The notes under the pieces were generated by a model. The model worked only from the letters and a program-made list of their open reading frames with translations, had not been told where the DNA came from and made no database searches. From Tritrichomonas foetus (lineage: Eukaryota > Parabasalia > Tritrichomonadida > Tritrichomonadidae), in the NCBI GenBank assembly GCA_001839685.1, contig MLAK01001077.1, forward strand, positions 1 through 18,424: a DNA stretch of 18,424 bases, read 5' to 3'. Positions 1 through 7,760 of the stretch are shown here, one piece after another (positions within the stretch are counted from its first letter, which is position 1; each line of letters starts with the position of its first letter). The translations under genes and the position numbers were made by a program.

Positions 1-60
1 TTAGGTAAATCTAGAAGAGTTTAGGTAAATCTAGAAGAATTTAGGTAAATCTAGAAGTAT
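1..60. repeat. Tandem repeat, three 20-bp units
   Basis: Three adjacent 20-bp units begin TTAGGTAAATCTAGAAG and differ only in the last three bases (agt, aat, tat). The array touches the window edge, so it probably continues to the left. The unit length is not a multiple of three, so a coding repeat is unlikely. Confidence 0.9.
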
Positions 61-252
61 TGAATGGTTTATGTTCAGAATTTCTTCTGGAAGTAGAAGG
101 ATTTAGAAGAAATTCTTTGATATTGGTGNTAACATCGATGAGGATCATTGGTTTCGAAAGGTCGTCATTGTGGGACCCAGACCTTTGGGATGGGGACCAC
201 TATGTAGACCTTTCATATAGGAGGCATTCATACAACGTATAAAACTAGGGAC
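61..252 (+). other. Possible gene fragment or dispersed repeat, unassigned
   Basis: This stretch is richer in G and C than the following gene and has a short open frame (ATG at 62, stop at 240-242, about 60 codons) with an unresolved base at 129. The encoded peptide, which contains Trp-Asp-Pro-Asp-Leu-Trp-Asp, is not recognised. A second frame is open from 208 into the gene that starts at 253. The isolated N and the abrupt change in composition suggest a piece of a multi-copy element rather than an intact gene. Confidence 0.3.
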
Positions 253-1479
253 ATGAAAAGAGTTAAAAATAAAACATCACATATCAGCTCTAATGAAAAA
301 GATGGAATGTTGTTTTACCAATTTTATTCATTTGTTAATAAAACACAAGTCATCTTTAAAAATTCTGGGAAAAATTCAATCGAAAACGTGAAATTTGCAA
401 TTATGAAAACAACAATTGAATGTCTTGGTGATATTTTTGTGTCAAAGAAACAAGAAGTCAGAAAAGATAATCCAATTACATTTACATGGAGAAACGAAGA
501 TGATGATTTTTTAGTTTTTCCTCAAATGAAAAAATGTGTTATTGTTAAAAATGACAATTTCTTTATTTTCAATTCAGAATTACAATCAAATTCCAATTAT
601 TATTCATATAATAAATCTCAAATTCAATTAAAAACCGAAAGAATCACAAAATTTATTGATTTTGAAATTCTATATTTCAATTATGGAGATTTGTCGAAAT
701 TGACTGCTTTTTATGGGAGCCACAAACGTATCTTAAATAGCTATCTCTCAGGACAAACAGAAGAACCATTACTTATTATTTTTGAAACACCAAATAATTG
801 TGCTTCAAGTTTTTTGCACCTCAATTATAATGTGGTTGAAGGAAACATTGAAAATGAAAACTCATCAATGAAAACAACAAAATGTAATATGAAACAACCT
901 AAATCTAATGATGAGTCAAATGATGAATCAGATGATTTCATTTTTATAAAGAATAATGAGTTCAGTAAGCAGTACTGTTATGGAAAAAATAATAAATCAT
1001 CAAATGATAATGATAGAAATATGCCTGTTATTATTGGCTTAGCTTTATCATTTTTCTTTTTTGCCGTTTTTCTAGTTATTTTGCATATTAGATACAAAAC
1101 ACGAAGGAATTATCAAGAAGGAAATCAAAATAACACTACTAATAATCATGACAATAACACAACCAACATTAATAATACAATGAATCGAAATAATCATGAA
1201 GTGGCAGAAAATGAACTTCCTTTTGCCAATAAAATCCCGGAATTTTATTCAGATTCTACTGAAATAGATAAGGATGATCTTAAAGTGAAGGAAACTCCAA
1301 ATAAAGAAATCAGTCAAATAGACGTGGAAAAAATTGATCCTTACCAGATAAATCAAGTCAATAAAGAAGCTAAGCAAGAAGATAAATCGCTTTCAGACTT
1401 TTCTTCAACTTCTTCAAGCCAGACAAAAGGAAGTGAAATGAGAACACCTTATACACATACAAATGATGTTATTTTTTAA
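253..1479 (+). CDS. Single-pass membrane protein with Asn-rich cytoplasmic tail
   Basis: The product is 408 residues. Residues 1 to about 255 look like an outer, beta-rich region with scattered Cys and aromatic residues. One long hydrophobic segment (about 257-279, MPVIIGLAL then a run of Phe, Val and Ile) is followed by basic residues (RYKTRR), which predicts a type I orientation. The tail (about 285-408) is rich in Asn, Thr, Asp, Glu and Ser. No N-terminal signal peptide is visible, so either the true start lies upstream or the 5' end has been replaced; the frame is open only back to about 208. An acidic Ser/Asn/Asp linker (about 215-235) precedes the membrane segment. The stop is part of a TAAAA string, compatible with the TAAA-type polyadenylation signal of trichomonads. 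The layout fits trichomonad surface proteins, but I do not recognise the ectodomain family. Confidence 0.75.
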   Translation: MKRVKNKTSHISSNEKDGMLFYQFYSFVNKTQVIFKNSGKNSIENVKFAIMKTTIECLGDIFVSKKQEVRKDNPITFTWRNEDDDFLVFPQMKKCVIVKNDNFFIFNSELQSNSNYYSYNKSQIQLKTERITKFIDFEILYFNYGDLSKLTAFYGSHKRILNSYLSGQTEEPLLIIFETPNNCASSFLHLNYNVVEGNIENENSSMKTTKCNMKQPKSNDESNDESDDFIFIKNNEFSKQYCYGKNNKSSNDNDRNMPVIIGLALSFFFFAVFLVILHIRYKTRRNYQEGNQNNTTNNHDNNTTNINNTMNRNNHEVAENELPFANKIPEFYSDSTEIDKDDLKVKETPNKEISQIDVEKIDPYQINQVNKEAKQEDKSLSDFSSTSSSQTKGSEMRTPYTHTNDVIF

Positions 1480-2136
1480 AATCTATTTGGGAATCAGATG
1501 TTTGATATATATATATAGATAGATATAGATAATCTAGATGTTATTGGTAAAATAGAGAACAAATTATTTTTTTACCTATTTCTGTTTCTGGTTGAATTGG
1601 TTTTATTTCATTTGTTAAATACTTTTTTTGTTCTTTCTGAACTCACTTTAATATGTTCATAAAAAATACATAAAATACAAATGAATTAAAAACTTGAATT
1701 CATTTTATGGCTTCAAACATCGTTGTATTAATACAGAAAATTTGAAGACCAAAATCAAGAAAATCGTTCTATCTACCTCTATAATGCAATCAATTGGTTG
1801 TATGGTTTATTTCAAAGATAAAGAATGTAACGCTTGACAAATAAGTAAGAAAAACTATCAACAAAATCAATTTATAATAAATCATTCAGGCTAAGATAAG
1901 AGAAAATATAGTTTCTATCTATTTCTGCAGGAATGATATTTAAACATGAAAAGATGATTTCATCGCGAATAGTAACCCTCCACTCAAAAAGTTGTAACGA
2001 TCGTTGGGTCGCCTCAATCATCCAATTCAATCATATTCTGAATATTTTCATCGTTTCCGATCATCTTCATTGTTTTTCAGATGGAATTTGGTCAAAAATT
2101 GAATGGCACTTTTCCCAACATCAAAACATCGCCACA
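1480..2136. other. Intergenic region with TA/GATA microsatellite
   Basis: This is AT-rich DNA between two genes on the same strand. Positions 1505-1532 are a simple TA/GATA repeat. The frame of the Smr-like gene stays open back to an ATG at 1933, but that extra 68-residue stretch is Cys/His/Ile-rich without recognisable structure, so I treat it as non-coding. Nothing else stands out. Confidence 0.5.
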
Positions 2137-2427
2137 ATGGGAGATTCTCCACCAGTTACCAATTTAATTACCGAATTACATTTTGATATTCAAGGATACA
2201 AGTTTGCTCGTGTTAAAAGTTTCATTGAAAGCACTCTCAAGACATATCCGAAAGAGGTCCTTGGACAAACCGTGTCCAAAATTAATTTTGTCACCGGCAT
2301 GGCTCGCAAAAAGGTTAATGAGCCACAGCTTCAGAATGAAGTTCTCGAATTTCTCCAGAAAAAAGGATATAATGCAGAAATTGGACAATTCAATAGAAAT
2401 CTGGTCACAGTCACCATTAAAAAGTGA
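2137..2427 (+). CDS. Small Smr-domain-like protein
   Basis: Starting at the ATG at 2137, this encodes 96 residues. Pattern reading suggests an Smr fold. LHFDIQGY (residues 14-21) sits where the family has its LDLHG motif. A helix follows (22-38). VSKINFVTG (46-54) matches the beta strand leading into the family's HGxG region. LQNEVLEFLQKKGY (65-78) matches the L..AV...L....Y helix, and VTVTI closes the sheet. The classical LDLHG His and HGxG His are altered, so nuclease activity is doubtful. Smr domains are otherwise found in nucleic-acid nicking or binding proteins. The frame stays open upstream to 1933, but the domain begins just after 2137 and the extra sequence looks non-coding. No clear initiator motif is seen near this ATG. 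A different small alpha/beta protein remains possible. Confidence 0.6.
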   Translation: MGDSPPVTNLITELHFDIQGYKFARVKSFIESTLKTYPKEVLGQTVSKINFVTGMARKKVNEPQLQNEVLEFLQKKGYNAEIGQFNRNLVTVTIKK

Positions 2428-2678
2428 CTTTTATAACAACAAGAAAATGGAAAAAGAATGAGCCATAAATAAGGAAAATATTTCAATAAACATGAATTTC
2501 TTTTCTTTTTTCTTTTTCTTTTTGTGATGCATCAATACGGTGCGAAATATACTTCTGCATTACGTCCAAAAGTTAAGTAAGAAATATTTCAAGTGGTGGC
2601 AATTAAAATTAAAATTCCCTTGGGATTTGCTATGAGAAAAAATAAGGTCAAATAAAGGTCAAATGATTTAATAAATAC

Positions 2679-2785
2679 TCGATATGGGGATATATATCGT
2701 GTGCATAGCAGACGGAGCGGTGTTCACTCGCAAGCGCCTCATCCAACCGTATCGGCCGAAAGAGTCGAAGGGACCCGCAAATATA
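2679..2785. other. GC-rich island, candidate non-coding RNA or transposon remnant
   Basis: In DNA that is otherwise strongly AT-rich, about 2697-2785 is visibly G+C-rich (for example GCAGACGGAGCGGTG and CCGTATCGGCCGAAAG). It is preceded by a CGATAT/ATATCG hairpin. There is no open frame. I tried to fold it as a tRNA: a weak A-box-like TAGCAGACGG is present, but no acceptor stem forms and no good B box follows. In AT-rich genomes such islands are often structured RNAs, but strand and class cannot be set here. Confidence 0.3.
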
Positions 2786-3415
2786 ACTTCATATTTTTCT
2801 CATTACAAATCTCATAGGAAATAACTACACCCCTTAAGCTTTCAAAATCTTTTCCAAGCTGGGTCAGAACATGGATGTATAGTGTGAAAGCTTCTTAATT
2901 GCTGTGAATAGAACGTCTATGACTGCATACGATTGTTCATATCGTTCAATTTTCTGAAAACCTCATAGAATTGTCAGATTCACCATCATATGGTGAATTA
3001 TATGCGGTTACACAGAATCTCATCTTATCTTTTTCAAAACATGATCTTTTTCACTATTCAATTTTTGAATAATATCATTGAAATTTGCTTCACAAACAAT
3101 AGATATTGTTGAGAAGAAATAAAAGTAAATCAACGTTAATGTTCTTTTGTCAGTTAACCATTCTCATTATTTCTAATTCAGGCAACTCGAAATTAAATTT
3201 TAATAAAAGCTATCTTTGATATATTTTATGGCGTAAAATAAAGAGCAGATAATTCCGCAAATCAATTTTATCATCGTGAACATATAAGGTCAAATGAAAA
3301 GTCAAAATGATGAAAAGTGTTCACTTTAATCCCGGTCGAAATTCATGATTTAAATTAATTAGTTGACAAGTGCCAGGTGGCATAATATTTTTTCCTCTCA
3401 ATTATCTCAAAATTC

Positions 3416-3423
3416 TCACTTTT
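3416..3423 (+). promoter_or_regulatory. Initiator-like TCACTTTT
   Basis: TCACTTTT matches the TCAYTTT form of the trichomonad initiator, and its A lies 16 nt before the ATG at 3434. This supports the longer start for the following gene and competes with the ACTTCACT box that supports the start at 3479. Confidence 0.5.
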
Positions 3424-3467
3424 TGAATTTGAAATGCGTTTGAATTTTTCTGAGAAAAAATGGTACG

Positions 3468-3478
3468 ACTTCACTTCC
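3468..3478 (+). promoter_or_regulatory. Shared start-site box (ACTTCACT), gene A
   Basis: ACTTCACTTCC directly precedes the ATG at 3479. The same box stands in front of the other two members of this gene family (5177-5185 and 6713-6723). Because TTCACTT fits the initiator consensus, it probably marks the transcription start, with a very short leader. Confidence 0.55.
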
Positions 3479-4273
3479 ATGACAGCAGGGGTTTTGCCAA
3501 AAAGGCCTTTCAGAACAATAACTGTTATTGATGGGAACGGGGAAATAGTTATGATTTACGATTTAAAAGAAAAAAGAAAATTGCTTTATAAATTTGATCA
3601 AAAAAAACGTGATTGCAATAAGATACACGCAGAATATGGCATTCACGAAACATTTAATGGTATTATAAGGACACCTCCATGCGCACAGCTCACAAACGGT
3701 TGTTTGTGTGATCACATAATTTCTGATCAGAGGTTTCCTTTCATCTCCCAAAATGAGGGACCCCCGCCTTCCAATCACCTTTTTGGCCCTGTTCAGAAGC
3801 AAGAGGAATCTATGCTTTCCCTGTCAATGGAGTCACAAAGGCAATGCGAACAAAAGCTTAATAATGATTGTCCAAACTTCATGGTGAACCAACGAAATGA
3901 AAGGAATGCCTTGATTAATGATGAAATTATTAATCAACAACTTTTCATTGCCAATGAAAAAGATATCATTGATGATAATTTATTAGAAAGAATAAAATCT
4001 GAATCCCTAAACAGTTCAGTGAATTATTGCGAAGAAACAAATAATTCCTGCGAAATGGATTGTTGTTCCATTTTTGATGATAGCATCAGTGTTGATTGCC
4101 ACGGTGCTAACAAAGTGTCTCACAAAATGAATACATCCATTAAAAGGGAGCATAATCAAAAAGAAGATTTTCTGGATAATATTATCTCACATGATTTTGG
4201 AAAACTGCTCACGCTTGAAGTTTATCAAGAAGTCATCGCAGTAATCTGTGATTCTGCCAAATGTGATCAGTGA
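3479..4273 (+). CDS. Paralogous family protein A, unknown function
   Basis: The product is 264 residues from the ATG at 3479; an alternative start at 3434 would add 15 residues. The N-terminal 60 residues form a small basic module: RPFRTITVIDGNGE, then a Lys/Arg-rich stretch (KEKRKLLYKFDQKKRD). This lines up with the starts of the genes at 5186 and 6724 through the pattern (F)xxIxV(I/L)DxxG, a basic segment, then a Tyr or Asn near a KI/RVLG-like turn. The middle (about 85-215) is polar, Asn/Ser/Glu-rich and probably unstructured, with several Cys. The C-terminus has FLDNIISHDFGK followed by a hydrophobic helix (LEVYQEVIAVICD); gene B keeps a similar FxxNIISH. I do not recognise the family. 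A basic head with an acidic, disordered middle would suit a nucleic-acid or chromatin partner, but that is inference. The gene is followed by a long inverted-repeat element. Confidence 0.7.
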   Translation: MTAGVLPKRPFRTITVIDGNGEIVMIYDLKEKRKLLYKFDQKKRDCNKIHAEYGIHETFNGIIRTPPCAQLTNGCLCDHIISDQRFPFISQNEGPPPSNHLFGPVQKQEESMLSLSMESQRQCEQKLNNDCPNFMVNQRNERNALINDEIINQQLFIANEKDIIDDNLLERIKSESLNSSVNYCEETNNSCEMDCCSIFDDSISVDCHGANKVSHKMNTSIKREHNQKEDFLDNIISHDFGKLLTLEVYQEVIAVICDSAKCDQ

Positions 4274-4320
4274 CATCATTATTACTTTCGTTTGCATTCG
4301 CCCTGTTCATCTTGTATTCA

Positions 4321-4530
4321 TATAACGGCTTCCAATGAGGACCGGAGGGTGATATTTTTATTTTTGATTATATTTATAAATAGAAATATATTCAAAAATA
4401 ACTAAAACTACAAAATATGCCAAATGAAGAAGAAAAACGGCATTAGATAGTTTTTAGGTTAAGAAAGCAAAAAAATGATGATAGCTTTCCTATATTATTG
4501 TATTCGCCACCGGTCCCTCCCAGCGTTATG
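4321..4530 (+). repeat. Branched inverted-repeat element downstream of gene A
   Basis: It begins 47 bp after the stop codon. Outer arms are ATAACG (4322-4327) with CGTTAT (4524-4529), then GGACCGG (4339-4345) with CCGGTCC (4510-4516), each with further near-pairing around it. Inside lies an AT hairpin TATATTT (4369-4375), 8-nt loop, AAATATA (4384-4390), followed by ATGCC/GGCAT (4417-4421/4439-4443) and a GAAAGC/GCTTTC hairpin near 4463-4488. Genes B and C carry elements of the same design but different arm sequence. It could act in RNA as a 3' processing or stability structure, or in DNA as a cruciform. Confidence 0.65.
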
Positions 4531-5173
4531 TGATTTATTAAAGGCAGGGTTGAAAAAAATTTAATTGTGTTGTGATTTTTGGTTGATTTATTTTTTCTCT
4601 TCCATTATTATTTTAATAATTATTTTGGAATATTATATTGATTATAATATTGGGTGTGTTAATTTCAATGAATGTATATGAAATGTAATCTCTTGTAATA
4701 ATCACAGTGTGAGAATAGCGATTAATTAGAGATAATTTCTTAACATGTTTTTTAACAAATTATATATAATTGTAAACTTCATTGACATTCGACATAAGAT
4801 TCATTGACATATGTCATTGAAATTTGAAATCACATGAAAGATAATAAAACTTTTTGAGAAGCATACTTAACTTTTTGAGGTATCCACAGGAAGAAGATGA
4901 TCTTTCTCTAAATAGGAAGATTTCTCCGACTCATTGACTGATTCAAGATATTAAAAGAGACTAATGAATTCTTTTTCGAATCATCAAATTTGTGAAAATC
5001 TTAAGATTATAGATATACGGTTCATTGGTCAAGGGAAATTGAAAACGAAAGAAAAATGCCAGAGAATGTTTTGAATTAAAAGACGAATTGCCGAAAACAA
5101 TTTTTGTCACAAAAATATATAAATTTATTGAAATTTTTTCAAAGTAACTAAATTTCAATAGAATTGAAAATCG
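4531..5173. other. Intergenic region with AT palindrome
   Basis: No gene is visible. It contains a perfect 9-bp-arm AT palindrome (AATATTATA 4629-4637, TATAATATT 4643-4651), repeated CATTGACAT-type words near 4780-4815, and two copies of AACTTTTTGAG near 4847-4880. A minus-strand open frame at 4961-5158 is AT-driven and lacks protein-like composition. Confidence 0.5.
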
Positions 5174-5176
5174 ATG

Positions 5177-5185
5177 ACTTCACTG
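5177..5185 (+). promoter_or_regulatory. Shared start-site box (ACTTCACT), gene B
   Basis: ACTTCACTG lies immediately before the ATG at 5186, matching the boxes before genes A and C. It favours 5186 over the upstream in-frame ATG at 5174, which would start inside or before the initiator. Confidence 0.5.
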
Positions 5186-5779
5186 ATGGGTAGGCCGAAA
5201 GAAATAGCCGGATTTCGCTCTATCGTGGTTATACTGGACACAGGCCCCAAACACTTCCCACTTGGTGAGAGTGGTCGCCTCAAAGTGAAGATCAAAAGTA
5301 AGCGACGATCTCGACTCAAAGATTATGGAAGGGTGTTGGGCCATCAAAAATTCAACGATGAACTACCGCCAGACAAACCAAAAACGGGTTCATCGTCACC
5401 ACAAGAGCACTTACATCGCCCAAATCAGTCCAATCAAAGAATTGGGCAAAATGCTTTTTTACAGGACGAAGACTTCATTTCCACCGTTGATGGCCAGCCA
5501 AATGAGGTCAATGACTTGAATCCACATGTTGATGATCACCTTTCAGTCATCGATCGATCCACTCGTCTCAACTGTGGAAACAATGAAGTTGGAGTCCTAG
5601 ATTCTCATTTCAATATGGGATTCTTTGTAAATATTATCTCGCACATTGGCAACTACCAATTTAATCATGTTAATGATACTCCTACTCCAGGAGAGGTTGT
5701 TAACGCCAATGATAAATTGGATCAAGTTGTAACCGAAGAAATCTTTAACAAGGTTCTTCATTCATTCATGTGCGAGTAA
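5186..5779 (+). CDS. Paralogous family protein B, unknown function
   Basis: The product is 197 residues from the ATG at 5186; the in-frame ATG at 5174 adds four. The start Met-Gly-Arg matches gene C (Met-Gly-Arg-Arg). The first 50 residues carry the family head: FRSIVVILDTG, then a strongly basic stretch (RLKVKIKSKRRSRLKDYGRVLG) whose DYGRVLG corresponds to DYNKILG of gene C. The middle is hydrophilic with Gln, Asn, Asp and Pro. Near residues 145-160 FFVNIISHIG echoes FLDNIISHD of gene A. The C-terminus (VVTEEIFNKVLHSFMCE) is a short amphipathic helix like those ending genes A and C. It is the shortest of the three. Function is unknown; the basic segment could bind nucleic acid. The gene codes on the plus strand, head to tail with its relatives. 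Confidence 0.7.
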   Translation: MGRPKEIAGFRSIVVILDTGPKHFPLGESGRLKVKIKSKRRSRLKDYGRVLGHQKFNDELPPDKPKTGSSSPQEHLHRPNQSNQRIGQNAFLQDEDFISTVDGQPNEVNDLNPHVDDHLSVIDRSTRLNCGNNEVGVLDSHFNMGFFVNIISHIGNYQFNHVNDTPTPGEVVNANDKLDQVVTEEIFNKVLHSFMCE

Positions 5780-5829
5780 TTTTTGTACCAGTTGCCTTAT
5801 CTCTCTGTTACTTCATATTTTCATTTTGC

Positions 5830-6005
5830 TTATTGGGTGCTTATATTTTTTTTGATGATATTTATAAATTTAAAATATCTTCAGAATTATTAAAATTACC
5901 TAAAATTATAATTAAAATTAATTATAAATATTGAGTCAGTTGCCTTTCAACAACACACTACTGTTGAAATCAACTGTCCAAAATTTAATTTTAAGCACCC
6001 AATAA
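5830..6005 (+). repeat. Branched inverted-repeat element downstream of gene B
   Basis: Outer arms TTATTGGGTGCTTA (5830-5843) and TAAGCACCCAATAA (5992-6005) pair perfectly over 14 bp, starting 50 bp after the stop codon. Inside, in order: the conserved hairpin GATATTT (5857-5863), 9-nt loop, AAATATC (5873-5879); an AT palindrome with 10-bp arms (5906-5915/5918-5927); and a strong hairpin CAGTTG..TTTCAACA (5937-5952) with TGTTGAAA.CAACTG (5962-5976). Positions 5850-5886 are identical, over 37 nt, to 7783-7819 after gene C. Confidence 0.8.
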
Positions 6006-6046
6006 TGCAATGTTTTCACAATAATAGGAAGTAAACACTGATAAGG

Positions 6047-6048
<2 letters not shown>

Positions 6049-6100
<52 letters not shown>
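6049..6100. repeat. Homopolymer tract, 52 T
   Basis: An uninterrupted run of T begins 44 bp after the inverted-repeat element of gene B. A second long T tract lies 44 bp after the element of gene C, at 8025-8065. The exact length may be affected by sequencing. Confidence 0.9.
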
Positions 6101-6101
<1 letters not shown>

Positions 6102-6712
6102 ATTCCATTTTCTTTTCTTTCTTTAATGAAGAAGAAATTTCGAAGATTCTTATCGTTTATTTTCTCTTTGTCTCTTTGGTGTCATAGAATCACTTGAAAT
6201 TTGTTATTTAATATTACTTGATCACAAAATGGTGACCAATTATACTGTGAACATTTTTCGTGAAATTGACTTTTCATTTGACCTTAAATGTTCATGATTG
6301 ATTGCACTTTAGAATTTAAGATTAAGGAAAACAGGATGAATTGAAAACAATGAAGCATTGTGTAGACAAAGTTAAGACTAGGCTATGCTTGTTAGATGGT
6401 CATTGAGTTACAGACTAGACTCTACACTACAGTAAAACGAATCATGAAATGTTCTGCACAATTCCATAAACAAACTTTTTTAGAAGAATATCTCCAACTG
6501 GACCGGAAAATGAAATGATAATGACAAGGTTTAAGTAGAATCATTATAGTATGTTGAACTTGCAATATTGACAATTTTTTAGGAGACTTCCAGAATAATG
6601 TTTCCGTTTGCGAATTTGAAAGCAGGACTGAAAAGCGTATTTTTTTTTTCTTTGAAAAAAAATGGCAATTTTTTCTTTCTTTCTACATGGTCAAATATAA
6701 AGTAAAATGGTC
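6101..6712. other. Intergenic region carrying inverted copy of the 3271-3324 segment
   Basis: No open frame of note. Positions 6248-6301 are the reverse-complement relative of 3271-3324, with a perfect 20-bp core (6266-6285 against 3286-3305). Another GGTCAAAT lies near 6690, just before gene C. Otherwise the region is plain AT-rich DNA with T and A runs near 6639-6662. Confidence 0.55.
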
Positions 6713-6723
6713 ACTTCACTTCA
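6713..6723 (+). promoter_or_regulatory. Shared start-site box (ACTTCACT), gene C
   Basis: ACTTCACTTCA runs directly into the ATG at 6724, inside TCACTTCACTTCA, which offers two overlapping initiator-like TCACTT words. The coding frame has a stop only about seven codons upstream and no other ATG, so here the box is clearly untranslated. That is why it is useful for setting the starts of genes A and B. Confidence 0.55.
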
Positions 6724-7701
6724 ATGGGACGGCGCAGTTGTAAGTCCGCGACATTTCATTTCATTCATGTTCTCGACGACACAGGGCAAGATATAGTCAA
6801 ATATGAACATCCAGTCAAGTTTCCACCGATACGGCCCGATCGAACAGCCGATTATAACAAAATTTTAGGAAGAGCAGCTGGTCAATTTACCAATAGTGAT
6901 TACAATGACCAAGAAGTGCCACAGTCTCAAGTTCAAACTCAAGTTCAAGTTCACATTGATTCGATTGATGGTTCCACTTTTTCTGAGGCGTTCGATGGTT
7001 TCCCGCATCAAACAAGTGAGTCATTTACGAGCGAATCAATCATCCATCAAAACGAATCCAGAGCCACCGGAAACTTTGACAATCATTATTTGCAACCACC
7101 TGATCGAGATGCCCCAGTTCATATGAATGAAAATCATCATTCTCATCCATCAACTGTCGCTTCCCTATCTTTGAAGTCACAACAAAGGCAGCGTAGCCAG
7201 ACAGACTGTAACACCGAAGCAAGGCCGCCTGACATTCCAGCTGAAGGTGAAGATATCTCGGGAAATCGCCAATTTTTGAACCATACGGCGGCTTCTCAAT
7301 TGAAAACTGATCCAGAAAGCAACTCACGAAATGAGTCAGGAGGACCCGGTGAAGGAGGATTCGGCTGGTTTGGACAAAATCAAATCAATCGTGAAATTCG
7401 TGATATTAATTTCACTGATTTTGATCACGATTCGAATGATTTTTATTCAGAAAGTCAAAACTCAGCTGAATCGCTCCAACAAAAGTGCCAATCAGATTCT
7501 CTTCAAATTAATTGCGTCACTTCCCCGATTGCAAGAATCAGACCGAATACTTCATCTTCTCCAGATGAAGGAGTAAGTCTGTGCATGAAAGAAAGTGACA
7601 CAGTTTGTATCTCAAGTGAGAGTAAACGCATTGTCGACAAGGTTTTCCAGGAAAGCGACTTCGACGAAGTTCTTTCCGAGCTTACTCCACTTTGCCTCTG
7701 A
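6724..7701 (+). CDS. Paralogous family protein C, unknown function
   Basis: The product is 325 residues. The family head occupies residues 1-55: MGRRSCKSATFHFIHVLDDTG, a moderately basic segment, then DYNKILGRAAG. From about 60 to 300 it is hydrophilic and low in hydrophobic clusters, with Gln-Val repeats (SQVQTQVQVQ-like, about 68-76), many Ser, Asn, Glu and Asp, and a Gly-rich patch (GGPGEGGFGWFG, about 204-215). INREIRDINFTDFDHDSNDF (about 220-240) is a conserved-looking acidic/aromatic island. The C-terminus (VDKVFQESDFDEVLSELTPL) is an amphipathic helix comparable to those ending genes A and B. No catalytic motif is visible. A short basic head, long disordered acidic/Gln-rich body and terminal helix would fit a regulatory or scaffold protein, but this is inference. 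Confidence 0.75.
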   Translation: MGRRSCKSATFHFIHVLDDTGQDIVKYEHPVKFPPIRPDRTADYNKILGRAAGQFTNSDYNDQEVPQSQVQTQVQVHIDSIDGSTFSEAFDGFPHQTSESFTSESIIHQNESRATGNFDNHYLQPPDRDAPVHMNENHHSHPSTVASLSLKSQQRQRSQTDCNTEARPPDIPAEGEDISGNRQFLNHTAASQLKTDPESNSRNESGGPGEGGFGWFGQNQINREIRDINFTDFDHDSNDFYSESQNSAESLQQKCQSDSLQINCVTSPIARIRPNTSSSPDEGVSLCMKESDTVCISSESKRIVDKVFQESDFDEVLSELTPLCL

Positions 7702-7760
7702 ATGGCACTATTCTGGTTAATGCTCGCCCCATCCATACCGTTTTTTATTGATAGAGATTA

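Larger units (their letters stand above)
2428..3433. other. 1-kb intergenic region with GC-rich island and repeated AAGGTCAAAT motif
   Basis: No convincing open frame is present. The motif AAGGTCAAAT occurs at 2644-2653, 2655-2664 and 3286-3295. A GC-rich island lies at about 2697-2785, just after a small hairpin (CGATAT ... ATATCG, about 2679-2699). The segment around 3271-3324 recurs inverted near 6248-6301. Confidence 0.6.

Noticed and set aside
1..60. Telomeric repeat
   Set aside because: The TTAGG word is part of a 20-bp unit and is not repeated alone.
1933..2136. Longer 164-residue version of the Smr-like protein
   Set aside because: The added residues show no domain pattern and the fold begins right after the ATG at 2137.
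2697..2785. tRNA gene in the GC-rich island
   Set aside because: A weak A-box-like TAGCAGACGG exists, but no acceptor stem pairs and the TCGAAGGGA stretch is a poor B box on either strand.
5945..5969. Trichomonad intron 3' end (CAACACACTAC resembles ACTAACACACAG)
   Set aside because: The branch/acceptor order is wrong, no GTATGT donor is near, and the bases form a hairpin loop.
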